16,127 bases of DNA, from contig QGUY01000068.1 in the NCBI GenBank assembly GCA_003242315.1, positions 1-16,127 of the forward strand. The letters are read 5' to 3'. This document shows, piece after piece, positions 6,412 to 13,999 of this stretch (the first letter of the stretch is position 1; the number at the start of each line of letters is the position of its first letter). The DNA comes from Bacteroidota bacterium (lineage in GTDB: Bacteria > Bacteroidota > Bacteroidia > Cytophagales > Cyclobacteriaceae). A program made the position numbers and the translations under genes. The notes beneath the pieces were generated by a model that did no database searches, had not been told where the DNA came from, and worked only from the letters and a program-made list of their open reading frames with translations.

Positions 6412-7785
6412 ATGAATGCGCGCGAATGGCCACCTGAGTTTGAAGCCGGAATGCAGAGCCTCCTGGGCAGCGAATGGACCACGTTTCTAAAGAGCCTTTC
6501 TGAGAGCCCGTCGACCAGTATCCGGATAAACCCCACGAAACCCTGCAGCGTCGATGCAGATTCACCGGTACCCTGGGCGCAGTATGGCGCCTACCTGCCG
6601 AGCCGGCCTGTCTTCACGCTCGATCCCCGATTTCATGCAGGAGCTTATTACGTTCAGGAAGCAAGTTCCATGTTCCTGGAACAGGCCGTCCGCGCACATG
6701 TCGATCTCGGAAAGCCGCTGAACGTACTTGACCTTTGTGCAGCTCCCGGCGGCAAATCTACACACCTCCTGAGTCTTCTCTCGCCTGCAAGCCTCCTTGT
6801 TGCAAATGATACGATACGGTCGCGCGTTCCTCTGCTCTCTGAAAACCTCGAGCGATGGGGACATTGCAACGTCGTAGTCTGCAACAATGATCCTGAGGAC
6901 TTTGGCCGGCTGGAGGGATTCTTTGACGTGATCGTGGTCGATGCACCGTGCTCCGGTGAAGGATTATTCCGGAAAAATCCCGATGCGTTGTCTCAATGGT
7001 CGCCAAAAGCTGTAGAGCGATGCGCCGCCAGGCAACGCCGCATCCTGGCTGACGTTTGGCCCGCGTTAAAGGAAGGCGGCGTAATGATTTATTCGACCTG
7101 CACCTATAATCGCCAGGAAAACGAAGAAAATCTTAAATGGCTTTCCTCACTTCACAATGTTGAATTTCTTTCTCTGGATACGCCCAATGAATGGGGTATC
7201 GTGCAAAGCAATGACGACGTTGTGGGATATCGTTTCTTCCCGCACCGTGTGCGTGGTGAGGGATTCTTTTTGTCGGTCCTGCGCAAGGCCGAAGCATCTG
7301 CTTCCGGACGAAGCGGAAAGGCCAAGTCGATGCTGGCGCATCCTCCATCGGACGCTGTCAGACGACTGCGACCCTGGATTCGGAACGCCGACGACTGGTT
7401 TTTCTTTATTTACGATAACACACTGCATTTTCTTCCGGCGCTGAAACACGAAGACGTTTCCTGGATTCTACAAAATCTCACTATCATGTCAGCGGGAACA
7501 CCTGCCGCGATAGTAAAGCACAATAAGCTCGTGCCGCAGCACAGCCTCGCGCTTTCCCTGTGGCTGGACAGAAGCCAGGTCGTGACATTACCCGTCGACG
7601 AGGCGGGAGCGATCGCCTACCTTCGCAAGGAACCTGTACGCGCATCATCTGAAAAAGGTGGGTATGCTGTAATCACATTCAGCGACCTGCCGCTAGGCTG
7701 GGTAAATGTCCTGGGCAACCGGATCAACAACCTTTTCCCTTCCAATCGCAGGATCCGGATGGCCGCCCCGGAGGTGGACGTCTGA
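6412..7785 (+). CDS. rsmF: RsmF/YebU-type rRNA (cytosine-C5) methyltransferase
   Basis: A 457-residue NOL1/NOP2/Sun-family SAM-dependent RNA m5C methyltransferase. In order: an N-terminal domain (SIRINPTK, about 35-45), the SAM motif I LDLCAAPGGKSTHL, motif IV VVDAPCSGEGLFRKNP with Cys180, and motif VI YSTCTYNRQENEENL with Cys230. The two-Cys arrangement is that of NSUN-type enzymes, with the motif VI Cys as nucleophile and the motif IV Cys for release. The last 150 residues or so (RPWIRNADDWFFFI onward) match the PUA-like C-terminal region of RsmF, which methylates 16S rRNA C1407. I chose ATG at 6412; the longer frame begins at a TTG (6376) with no homology-like sequence. It is divergent from fahA and lies 78 nt upstream of valS. 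The exact target base in this lineage is not provable here. Confidence 0.9.
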   Translation: MNAREWPPEFEAGMQSLLGSEWTTFLKSLSESPSTSIRINPTKPCSVDADSPVPWAQYGAYLPSRPVFTLDPRFHAGAYYVQEASSMFLEQAVRAHVDLGKPLNVLDLCAAPGGKSTHLLSLLSPASLLVANDTIRSRVPLLSENLERWGHCNVVVCNNDPEDFGRLEGFFDVIVVDAPCSGEGLFRKNPDALSQWSPKAVERCAARQRRILADVWPALKEGGVMIYSTCTYNRQENEENLKWLSSLHNVEFLSLDTPNEWGIVQSNDDVVGYRFFPHRVRGEGFFLSVLRKAEASASGRSGKAKSMLAHPPSDAVRRLRPWIRNADDWFFFIYDNTLHFLPALKHEDVSWILQNLTIMSAGTPAAIVKHNKLVPQHSLALSLWLDRSQVVTLPVDEAGAIAYLRKEPVRASSEKGGYAVITFSDLPLGWVNVLGNRINNLFPSNRRIRMAAPEVDV

Positions 7786-7817
7786 TCTGGCGAATCACCC
7801 TGATTTGCTTATTTTTG
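7786..7817 (+). promoter_or_regulatory. Bacteroidota-type promoter of valS
   Basis: TCTG (7786-7789), 20 nt, then TATTTTTG (7810-7817), a perfect TAnnTTTG -7 element with a 3-of-4 -33 element. It begins directly after the rsmF stop (7783-7785) and gives a leader of roughly 40 nt to the valS ATG. The segment TGGCGAATCACCC (7788-7800) matches the pdhB promoter at 12 of 13 bases with the same distance to the -7 element. Confidence 0.68.
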
Positions 7818-7863
7818 CGACCCGGCAGCAGTATCGCTGCCCATTCATCAAGCTATACGCCGT

Positions 7864-10554
7864 ATGCTTTCGACCAAGTACGATCCCGCCCGTGTAGAAG
7901 ACAAGTGGTACACCTATTGGATGGAACGCGGGTTTTTCCACTCGGAACCCAATCCCGACAAGGAACCGTACTGCATCGTAATCCCTCCGCCCAACGTCAC
8001 CGGCGTACTGCATATGGGGCACATGCTGAACAACACCATCCAGGATGTCCTCATCCGCAAGGCACGCATGGAGGGGAAGGAAGCATGCTGGGTGCCAGGT
8101 ACGGATCACGCTTCCATAGCCACCGAGGCCCGGGTGGTAGCCATGCTTCGCGAAAAAGGCATCAAGAAGTCGTCGCTTACGCGTGAAGAATTCCTCAAGC
8201 ACGCGTGGGAATGGAAAGAAAAATACGGCGGAATAATTCTTGAACAGCTTAAAAAACTTGGCGCATCGTGTGACTGGAAGCGGACGAAGTTCACTATGGA
8301 CGACGATTACTACGCTGCGGTAATCGACGTGTTCATAGACCTGTACCAGAAGGGTTACATCTACCGCGGGATGCGAATGATCAATTGGGATCCCGTCGGA
8401 CGTACCGCCCTCTCAGACGATGAAGTCGAGCATCGCCAGGTACAGTCCAAGCTCTACTACATACGCTATCCCCTCGAAGGTAGCGACAATGAGTTTGTTA
8501 CCATCGCAACAGTACGGCCAGAGACTATCATGGCCGATACTGCCGTCTGCATTAACCCAAAAGATGAACGCTTCCGTCATCTTAAGGGCAGATACGTATA
8601 CGTGCCCCTCATCAACAGGCGCATTCCCATTATCGAGGATGAATACGTTTCGATGGAGTTCGGTACGGGGTGCCTCAAGGTAACGCCGGCACATGATACC
8701 AACGACTACGAACTCGGACTCAAACACAACCTCGAGGTGATTGACATCCTCAACGAGGATGGAACACTGAATGAAAAAGCACAGATACTGGTTGGTGAAG
8801 ATCGCTTCGAAGCGCGAAAGAAAATTGCCGGGATGCTCGAAGAAAAAGGCTACCTGGCAAAGGTTGAAGACTACATCAGCAACGTTGGATTTTCCGAACG
8901 TACCCATGCTGTCATAGAACCGCGCCTCTCGCTGCAGTGGTTTGTCAAAATGAAGGAACTCACGCGGCCTGCGCTGGAAAATGTGATGAACGACGACATC
9001 CGGCTGATCCCCGCAAAGTTCAAGAACACATACAGCCACTGGATGGAGAACGTGCGCGACTGGTGCATATCCCGTCAGCTTTGGTGGGGTCACAGAATCC
9101 CCGCGTGGTACGATAAAGAAGGCCGGTATGTGGTTGCACGCACCAAAGAGGAAGCCATCAAAGAATACCGTCACAACTGGCCCGATGCAGAGTCCGTAGA
9201 GCTCACACAAGATCCGGACGTCCTCGATACGTGGTTCTCAAGCTGGCTGTGGCCCATCGCTGTATTCGATACATCCGTCTTCCGAAATCCAGGCGCCAAA
9301 GGCAACAAGGACCTCAACTACTACTACCCGACAAATGATCTGGTCACCGCCCCTGAGATTCTTTTCTTCTGGGTAGCTCGGATGATCATTGCCGGATATG
9401 AGTACCGCGGTGAGAAGCCTTTCCGCAATGTATATCTCACGGGAATTGTTCGCGACAACCAGGGACGCAAGATGTCCAAGTCGCTGGGCAATTCTCCCGA
9501 TGCTCTCGAACTCATCGCAAAGTACGGCGCAGATGCTGTACGCACCGGAATGCTCTTCAGTTCGCCTGCGGGCAACGACCTGCTGTACGATGAAAAACTC
9601 GTAGAACAGGGACGCAACTTTGCGAACAAAATCTGGAACGCCTTCCGGCTTGTGAAAGGATGGAAAGTTGAAGATGTTGAGACCCCCGATACTAACATTG
9701 TCGCGACCGAATGGTTTGAGGGAAGGTTAAACAACGCGCTTTCAACGCTTGAAGATCACTTCAGCAAGTTCAGAGTTTCTGACGCGCTGATGACGCTGTA
9801 CAAGTTGATATGGGAAGACTTCTGCTCGTGGTACCTGGAGATGATCAAACCGGAGTATGGCAAGCCCATTGACGCGAAAACGTATTCACATGCCGTTTCA
9901 TTCTTTGAGATCGTACTGAAGGCGTTGCATCCCTTCATGCCCTTCATTACCGAAGAGCTCTGGCAGGAGCTTAGCGAACGGGAAAAAGGTGCAAGTATTA
10001 TGGTTGCAGAATGGCCAAAGGCGGGCGTTACGAAGTTTGAATACTGCGCGAAGCGTGAATCCCAGGCATTGGGGCGCTCCCTCGATGGCGAAAGAGATCA
10101 GCTGATAGAAAAAATCCTGGAAGGGGTTTCCTTCATTCGCAAGGCCAGACAACAATCGGGAGCGAAGCATGCCGACATCTCTACGCTTTATGTTGTCGCC
10201 AATCCATCGGCCAGGGCAGAAATTGCCATATGGCAAGGGATCATTGAAAAGCTTTCAAACGCAAAACTCCACTTCTCCAATGGCGACCTCCCGGATGCCG
10301 CCTACGATACGCACCATGATGCCGTGATGACATGGCATGTGCAGAGAGCGGTGAAAGACAGGGAAGCGCAGATTGCCCAACTGAAAAAGGACCTCGACTA
10401 CCAGCGCGGTTTCCTGGCATCGGTCGAAAAGAAACTGTCCAACGAACGATTCGTCAACAGCGCGCCTCCACACGTCGTCGAAAATGAGCGCAAGAAGAAA
10501 GCCGACGCCGAGCAGAAGATCAAGGCACTTGAAGAGTCACTATCGAAGCTCTAG
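7864..10554 (+). CDS. valS: Valyl-tRNA synthetase
   Basis: An 896-residue class I aminoacyl-tRNA synthetase that charges tRNA-Val and hydrolyses mischarged Thr-tRNA in its CP1 editing domain. Visible: PPPNVTGVLHMGHMLNNTIQD with the HIGH-type motif H50-M-G-H53; the VPGTDHASIATEA zone; the editing-domain stretch TIATVRPETIMADTAVCINP; DWCISRQLWWGHRIPAWY; and the KMSKS loop K536-M-S-K-S540 in GRKMSKSLGNSPD. The anticodon-binding domain follows, then the valine-specific C-terminal coiled coil (EAQIAQLKKDLDYQRGFLASVEKKL to EQKIKALEESLSKL, about 840-896). Length and domain order are complete for a bacterial ValRS. The ATG at 7864 gives the standard LSTKYDPARVEDKWY start. Confidence 0.98.
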   Translation: MLSTKYDPARVEDKWYTYWMERGFFHSEPNPDKEPYCIVIPPPNVTGVLHMGHMLNNTIQDVLIRKARMEGKEACWVPGTDHASIATEARVVAMLREKGIKKSSLTREEFLKHAWEWKEKYGGIILEQLKKLGASCDWKRTKFTMDDDYYAAVIDVFIDLYQKGYIYRGMRMINWDPVGRTALSDDEVEHRQVQSKLYYIRYPLEGSDNEFVTIATVRPETIMADTAVCINPKDERFRHLKGRYVYVPLINRRIPIIEDEYVSMEFGTGCLKVTPAHDTNDYELGLKHNLEVIDILNEDGTLNEKAQILVGEDRFEARKKIAGMLEEKGYLAKVEDYISNVGFSERTHAVIEPRLSLQWFVKMKELTRPALENVMNDDIRLIPAKFKNTYSHWMENVRDWCISRQLWWGHRIPAWYDKEGRYVVARTKEEAIKEYRHNWPDAESVELTQDPDVLDTWFSSWLWPIAVFDTSVFRNPGAKGNKDLNYYYPTNDLVTAPEILFFWVARMIIAGYEYRGEKPFRNVYLTGIVRDNQGRKMSKSLGNSPDALELIAKYGADAVRTGMLFSSPAGNDLLYDEKLVEQGRNFANKIWNAFRLVKGWKVEDVETPDTNIVATEWFEGRLNNALSTLEDHFSKFRVSDALMTLYKLIWEDFCSWYLEMIKPEYGKPIDAKTYSHAVSFFEIVLKALHPFMPFITEELWQELSEREKGASIMVAEWPKAGVTKFEYCAKRESQALGRSLDGERDQLIEKILEGVSFIRKARQQSGAKHADISTLYVVANPSARAEIAIWQGIIEKLSNAKLHFSNGDLPDAAYDTHHDAVMTWHVQRAVKDREAQIAQLKKDLDYQRGFLASVEKKLSNERFVNSAPPHVVENERKKKADAEQKIKALEESLSKL

Positions 10555-10564
10555 TGTTGAATCT

Positions 10565-10689
10565 CTTCACCATAGAGGCACAGACAACACTGAGATTCAC
10601 GGAGAACCTTTACTTTGTGCGCACCACAACGATCGCACGAAGAAAGAATCTCCATGCCCCTCAGTGCCCTCTGTGCCTCTGTGGTGAAG
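10565..10689. repeat. 125-nt imperfect palindrome made of CACAGAGG-like units, between convergent valS and ald
   Basis: The outer arms, 10565-10604 and the complement of 10689-10650, match at 32 of 40 bases without gaps. With one gap, the inner arms continue to GTGCG (10617-10621) against CGCAC (10634-10638), leaving a 12-nt loop. Each arm consists of short direct repeats: CATAGAGG, CACAGACAA, CACTGAGATT, CACGGAGAA on the left (steps of 8, 9 and 10 nt), and CACAGAGG, CACAGAGGG, CACTGAGGGG, CATGGAGA on the right arm read in complement. It fills nearly the whole gap, 10 nt after the valS stop and 2 nt from the ald stop. It resembles dispersed CACAGAG-rich intergenic repeats seen in many genomes. 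RNA from either side would fold into a long hairpin, so it may also end both transcripts. There is no separate intrinsic terminator in the gap. Confidence 0.85.
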
Positions 10690-10691
10690 TA

Positions 10692-11915
10692 TCAAAACCT
10701 CGCCGCCAGCAGCAACTCAATATTCTTATACTTCAACCCGAACTTCCTCGCAAGGAACTCATTCGTAAGCCCGCCGCGATAGGCATAGACCCCTTTCATG
10801 AACCATTTGTGATTGAAGATCATCTCCTCAACGCCACCTTCTTCGGCAGCCCGAAGGATTGTAGGCGTGAAGATATTGCTGAGCGCGGTGGTTGCAGTAT
10901 GGGCAACGCGTGACGCGATGTTGGGGACGCAGTAATGGATCACATCGTACTTGCGGAAGACCGGGTCGTCTAGTGTAGTCACCTCGGACGTCTCAACGCA
11001 TCCTCCCTGGTCAACGCTTAAGTCGATAATGAGCGAATCGGGACGCATCTGGCTTACCATCTCTTCGGTGATGACGTGTCGTGCTCTGCCCTTCTCTGCA
11101 CGCAGCGCACCGATGACGACGTCAGCCGTCTTCAGCGTATTGACAAGCGTGTACGTGTCGATGGTTGACGTGTATATCTGCTGTCCCAGAAGATGTTTGA
11201 TCCTGCGCAGTTTATACAGGTGGTTGTCGAATACCTGGACGCGGGCGCCGAGTCCGATGGCGGCCCTTGCGGCATACTCGGCAACGGTACCTGCCCCGAT
11301 GATGACCACCTTCGTCGGAGGCACGCCGGTTATCCCGCCAAGGATCACGCCTTTGCCTTTGTGGACCGTCGACAGGTATTCAGATGCGATGGGGATTACG
11401 CAGCTTCCCGCAATCTCACTCATAGCGCGGATTATGGGCATGCCGCCCACTTTATCTTCGATAAACTCGTAAGCCAGGGCAGTAATCTTTTTCTTGAGGA
11501 TGGCTTGCAGTCGGTCCGTAGTGAATTGTCCCAGCTGGATGGCGGAGATGAGGGTTTGTCCCGGGTGCATCATCTCGATCTCAGCCGCCGTTGGGGGTTC
11601 GATCTTCAGGATAACATCGGCTTTGTATACTTCCTGTGGCGAATAGACAATTTTTGCGCCTGCTTCGCTATAATCCTTATCGCTGAATTTTGCACCCTCG
11701 CCGGCTTTTGTTTCAATCCAGATCTCGTGTCCGTTCTTGACGAGCAGCGCCACGCCATCGGGGGTGAGACTGATGCGGTTCTCCTGGAAGGATATTTCTC
11801 GCGGAAGCCCGATAAAAAAAGAATGCTTCCTTCTGCCTACCGGCATGAGTTGTTCCTGGGGATAAAGGCTGGTTTTGGCAAGCGCTTCAAAACCGGGTTT
11901 CCGCTTCTCCGTCAT
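10692..11915 (-). CDS. ald: Alanine dehydrogenase family protein (Bacteroidota type)
   Basis: A 407-residue protein of the alanine dehydrogenase/PntAA family, whose classical members interconvert alanine and pyruvate with NAD. It has IGLPREISFQENRISLTP (R47), DVILKIEPP (K104), a Rossmann motif VVIIGAGTVAEYAA, VQVFD ending the second strand with the acidic NAD-ribose ligand, and LSVDQGGCVETS (D302). Aligned by eye to the mycobacterial enzyme, R47, K104 and D302 match R15, K75 and D270, but the position of catalytic H96 (in LHLA) is Gln126 (AIQLG). The N-terminus is about 30 residues longer than usual (EALAKTSLYPQEQLMP), a form I associate with Bacteroidota. Its start overlaps tsaE by 29 nt, implying cotranscription from porX. 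Because of the missing His, the activity should be treated as probable rather than certain; the family call is firm. Confidence 0.9.
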   Translation of the reverse strand: MTEKRKPGFEALAKTSLYPQEQLMPVGRRKHSFFIGLPREISFQENRISLTPDGVALLVKNGHEIWIETKAGEGAKFSDKDYSEAGAKIVYSPQEVYKADVILKIEPPTAAEIEMMHPGQTLISAIQLGQFTTDRLQAILKKKITALAYEFIEDKVGGMPIIRAMSEIAGSCVIPIASEYLSTVHKGKGVILGGITGVPPTKVVIIGAGTVAEYAARAAIGLGARVQVFDNHLYKLRRIKHLLGQQIYTSTIDTYTLVNTLKTADVVIGALRAEKGRARHVITEEMVSQMRPDSLIIDLSVDQGGCVETSEVTTLDDPVFRKYDVIHYCVPNIASRVAHTATTALSNIFTPTILRAAEEGGVEEMIFNHKWFMKGVYAYRGGLTNEFLARKFGLKYKNIELLLAARF

Positions 11916-12348
11916 GGATGGCTATCGCTATGGTTCGTTCATCATCGTCGCCGGCCGTAATCGAGACCGCAACATGCCGGGCGGGGATGAGTGAAGGGAT
12001 CTTTTCAGGCCACTCGACAAAGCAGTACGATCCGGAATAAAAATATTCCTCCGTACCGATATCGTAGGCCTCCTGCTCACTCCTGATTCTGTAAAAATCA
12101 AAATGGTACACCTTCTCGTCGCCCAGCGGATACTCGTTCACAATAGAGAAGGAGGGGCTGCTTACCGTGTCCGTTACACCCAACGCGGCGCATAGCGCCT
12201 TGATTAGGGTGGTCTTACCGGAGCCCATTTCTCCAAAAATCAACCATACCCGGACGCCTCCGCCTATCCCGATCAGGGTATTGGCCAGCGCGTCAAGCCC
12301 CTCTAAATCGACCCGATAGCTGGCCACGGCACGAGCATCAGGATACAT
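11887..12348 (-). CDS. tsaE: tRNA threonylcarbamoyladenosine biosynthesis ATPase TsaE
   Basis: A 153-residue P-loop protein that works with TsaB and TsaD to make t6A37 in ANN-decoding tRNAs. The Walker A motif is GEMGSGKTT (G39 to T47). Then follow the family-specific SSPSFSIVNEYP, VYHFDFYRI, and FVEWPEKIPSLIP, all in the right order and spacing for the full-length protein. The start ATG overlaps the porX 3' end by 11 nt and its own 3' end overlaps ald by 29 nt, so the three genes are almost certainly one transcript. Confidence 0.96.
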   Translation of the reverse strand: MYPDARAVASYRVDLEGLDALANTLIGIGGGVRVWLIFGEMGSGKTTLIKALCAALGVTDTVSSPSFSIVNEYPLGDEKVYHFDFYRIRSEQEAYDIGTEEYFYSGSYCFVEWPEKIPSLIPARHVAVSITAGDDDERTIAIAIHDGEAETRF

Positions 12349-13900
12349 TTTTCGAATTTAAGAAAATAATGGGGATTATCATTTCCTCCATACTCACTCC
12401 ACCGTGCTGAAAGGTATCTTTATAGAAATTTACGTAGTAGTTATAGTTGTTGGGGTACGCAAAGAATTGGTCCTCAATGGCGAAAACGTATGAAGTCGAC
12501 ACATTGATCTTGGGCAGGAACAGCCGTTCCGGACGAGGTACTTCCATAACCTTGCTACCCTCATACCCGAGATTCTTGCCCTGCTTGTAGCGGAGGTTGG
12601 TGTTCACGTTGCGGTCCCCGATAATCTTGAAAGGCCGCTTTACCCGGATGGTGCCGTGGTCAGTAGTGAGGATAACCTTCGCCTTCCGTTCAGAAATCTT
12701 CCTGAGCGTATCCAACAGCGGTGAATGCAGGAACCACGACTGCGTCAGGGAACGGTAGGCTGATTCATCAGGCGCTAGCTCACGCACCATGGCCATATCC
12801 GTCCTGGCGTGCGACAGCATGTCGACGAAGTTATACACGATAACATTCAGGTCGTTCTGAAACAGGTTGGTTACCGTGTCAGCCAGGTCGCGACCTTCCT
12901 GCAGATTCTTGATCTTATTATATGAATGACGAATGTTGAGGTTATTCCTGCGAAGCTGACGAGCAAGGAATTCGTGTTCGAAATTGTTCTTACCCTCATC
13001 CACGTCTTCGCCTATCCAGAGATCCGGGCTGGACTTGGCCATCTCGCTGGGCAGCTGTCCGGAAAAAATCGCATTCCGGGCATACGCTGTGGTCGTTGGA
13101 AGAATCGAATAGTAGGTGCTCTCCTCCTCCACGGAAAAATAGGCCGAAAGCGTCGGTTCGATAACCTTCCACTGATCGTAACGCAGGTTGTCTATCACGA
13201 CAAAGAACACAGGTTCACCTTTACCCAGTTCGGGAAAGACCTTTCGCTTCATCAGCTGGTGTGACATCAGCGGCCTTTGGGCGTTGGCATCGTTGAGCCA
13301 TTGTTCATAATTACGGATGATGAACCGGGCAAAGTTCGCGTTGGCCTCGATCTTTTGCATCTCCAGGACATCGGCCATTTCATCGTTGTCGGCCTGATCC
13401 ATTTCGATTTCCCAGAACACGAGTTTCTTGTACAGCTCGGCCCATTGCTCGTGGTTCATTTCATCCTGGAAGGCCATGCTGATCTTGCCAAACTCCTGCT
13501 GGTAACTCAGGTTCGTCTTCTCAATGACCAGCCTCTTGTTTTCAAGAATCTTCTTCACCGACAGCAGGATCTGGCTGGGGTTAAGGGGTTTTATGAGATA
13601 GTCGGCAATCTTTGAACCGATCGCCTCCTCCATGATGTGTTCCTCTTCATTCTTGGTGATCATCACCACCGGGAGATTGGGCTTGTTGTTCTTGATCTGG
13701 CTCAGCGCTTCCAGCCCCGACATTCCCGGCATGTGTTCATCCAGGAAGACGACGTCAAAATGCCGCTCATCCGAGAGCTCCACGGCCTCAGTTCCGTTGT
13801 TCACCGGGGTGATGTCATAACCCCGTTGTTCGAGAAACAGAATGTGCGGCTTTAGCAGATCGATTTCGTCATCTGCCCACAATATGCTATATCTTTGCAT
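12338..13900 (-). CDS. porX: PorX, type IX secretion response regulator with PglZ domain
   Basis: A 520-residue two-domain regulator. Residues 1-120 are a receiver domain with the acidic pair D10-D11, phospho-acceptor D54 (VVFLDEHMPGMSG), T82 and K104 (YLIKP). A helical middle leads to a C-terminal alkaline-phosphatase-superfamily PglZ domain from about 225. It shows VVIDNLRYDQW (D237), ILPTTTAYARNAIFSG with the nucleophilic Thr region 269-271, FVDMLSHARTD, TTDHGT and FQHGG, which together supply the expected metal ligands. PorX is phosphorylated by PorY and controls T9SS gene expression and function. The PglZ domain of the Porphyromonas protein has been reported to be a zinc phosphodiesterase acting on oligonucleotides. 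All key residues look intact. ATG at 13900 gives MQRYSILWADDE, the standard start. It heads the porX-tsaE-ald run and is divergent from the HD-domain gene. Confidence 0.95.
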   Translation of the reverse strand: MQRYSILWADDEIDLLKPHILFLEQRGYDITPVNNGTEAVELSDERHFDVVFLDEHMPGMSGLEALSQIKNNKPNLPVVMITKNEEEHIMEEAIGSKIADYLIKPLNPSQILLSVKKILENKRLVIEKTNLSYQQEFGKISMAFQDEMNHEQWAELYKKLVFWEIEMDQADNDEMADVLEMQKIEANANFARFIIRNYEQWLNDANAQRPLMSHQLMKRKVFPELGKGEPVFFVVIDNLRYDQWKVIEPTLSAYFSVEEESTYYSILPTTTAYARNAIFSGQLPSEMAKSSPDLWIGEDVDEGKNNFEHEFLARQLRRNNLNIRHSYNKIKNLQEGRDLADTVTNLFQNDLNVIVYNFVDMLSHARTDMAMVRELAPDESAYRSLTQSWFLHSPLLDTLRKISERKAKVILTTDHGTIRVKRPFKIIGDRNVNTNLRYKQGKNLGYEGSKVMEVPRPERLFLPKINVSTSYVFAIEDQFFAYPNNYNYYVNFYKDTFQHGGVSMEEMIIPIIFLNSKNVS

Positions 13901-13915
13901 GTCGCTGTTTTTTTA

Positions 13916-13923
13916 CAAATTTA
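13916..13923 (-). promoter_or_regulatory. -7 element of the porX promoter
   Basis: On the minus strand TAAATTTG (13923-13916) matches TAnnTTTG perfectly and lies 15 nt before the porX ATG, giving a very short leader. The expected -33 region has only TTCAA (13945-13941), so the upstream element is weak and may need an activator. Confidence 0.5.
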
Positions 13924-13933
13924 ACCATAACAG

Positions 13934-13965
13934 CCCAGTATTGAAGCTGCAAACCCAACATTGGG
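13934..13965. promoter_or_regulatory. Candidate operator: two direct repeats 20 bp apart in the porX/HD divergent region
   Basis: CCCAGTATTG (13934-13943) and CCCAACATTG (13954-13963) share 8 of 10 bases and start exactly 20 bp, about two helical turns, apart. The second copy extends to the palindrome CCCAACATTGGG (13954-13965). The first copy lies between the porX -7 element and its -33 region, so a bound protein could control porX. This is pattern-based inference; no known factor is assigned. Confidence 0.35.
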
Positions 13966-13999
13966 CGAGCAGTAAACCCCTTGATGGAATATCGCTCAG

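Noticed and set aside
8413..9210. 265-codon open frame on the minus strand inside valS
   Set aside because: It is fully antisense to a complete valS with all motifs, and its translation shows no recognisable domain. It is a shadow of codon bias.
10565..10689. Short direct repeats read as a CRISPR array
   Set aside because: Units are 8-10 nt with no spacers and are arranged in an inverted pair. This is a palindromic repeat, not CRISPR.
11193..11960. 255-codon open frame on the + strand across ald and tsaE
   Set aside because: It is antisense to two well-supported genes, with a low-complexity translation and no family signature.
12338..13900. PglZ domain as part of a BREX or Pgl phage-defence system
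   Set aside because: The domain is fused to a receiver domain with the PorX layout, and no brx/pgl partners (methylase, BrxC, BrxL) are nearby.
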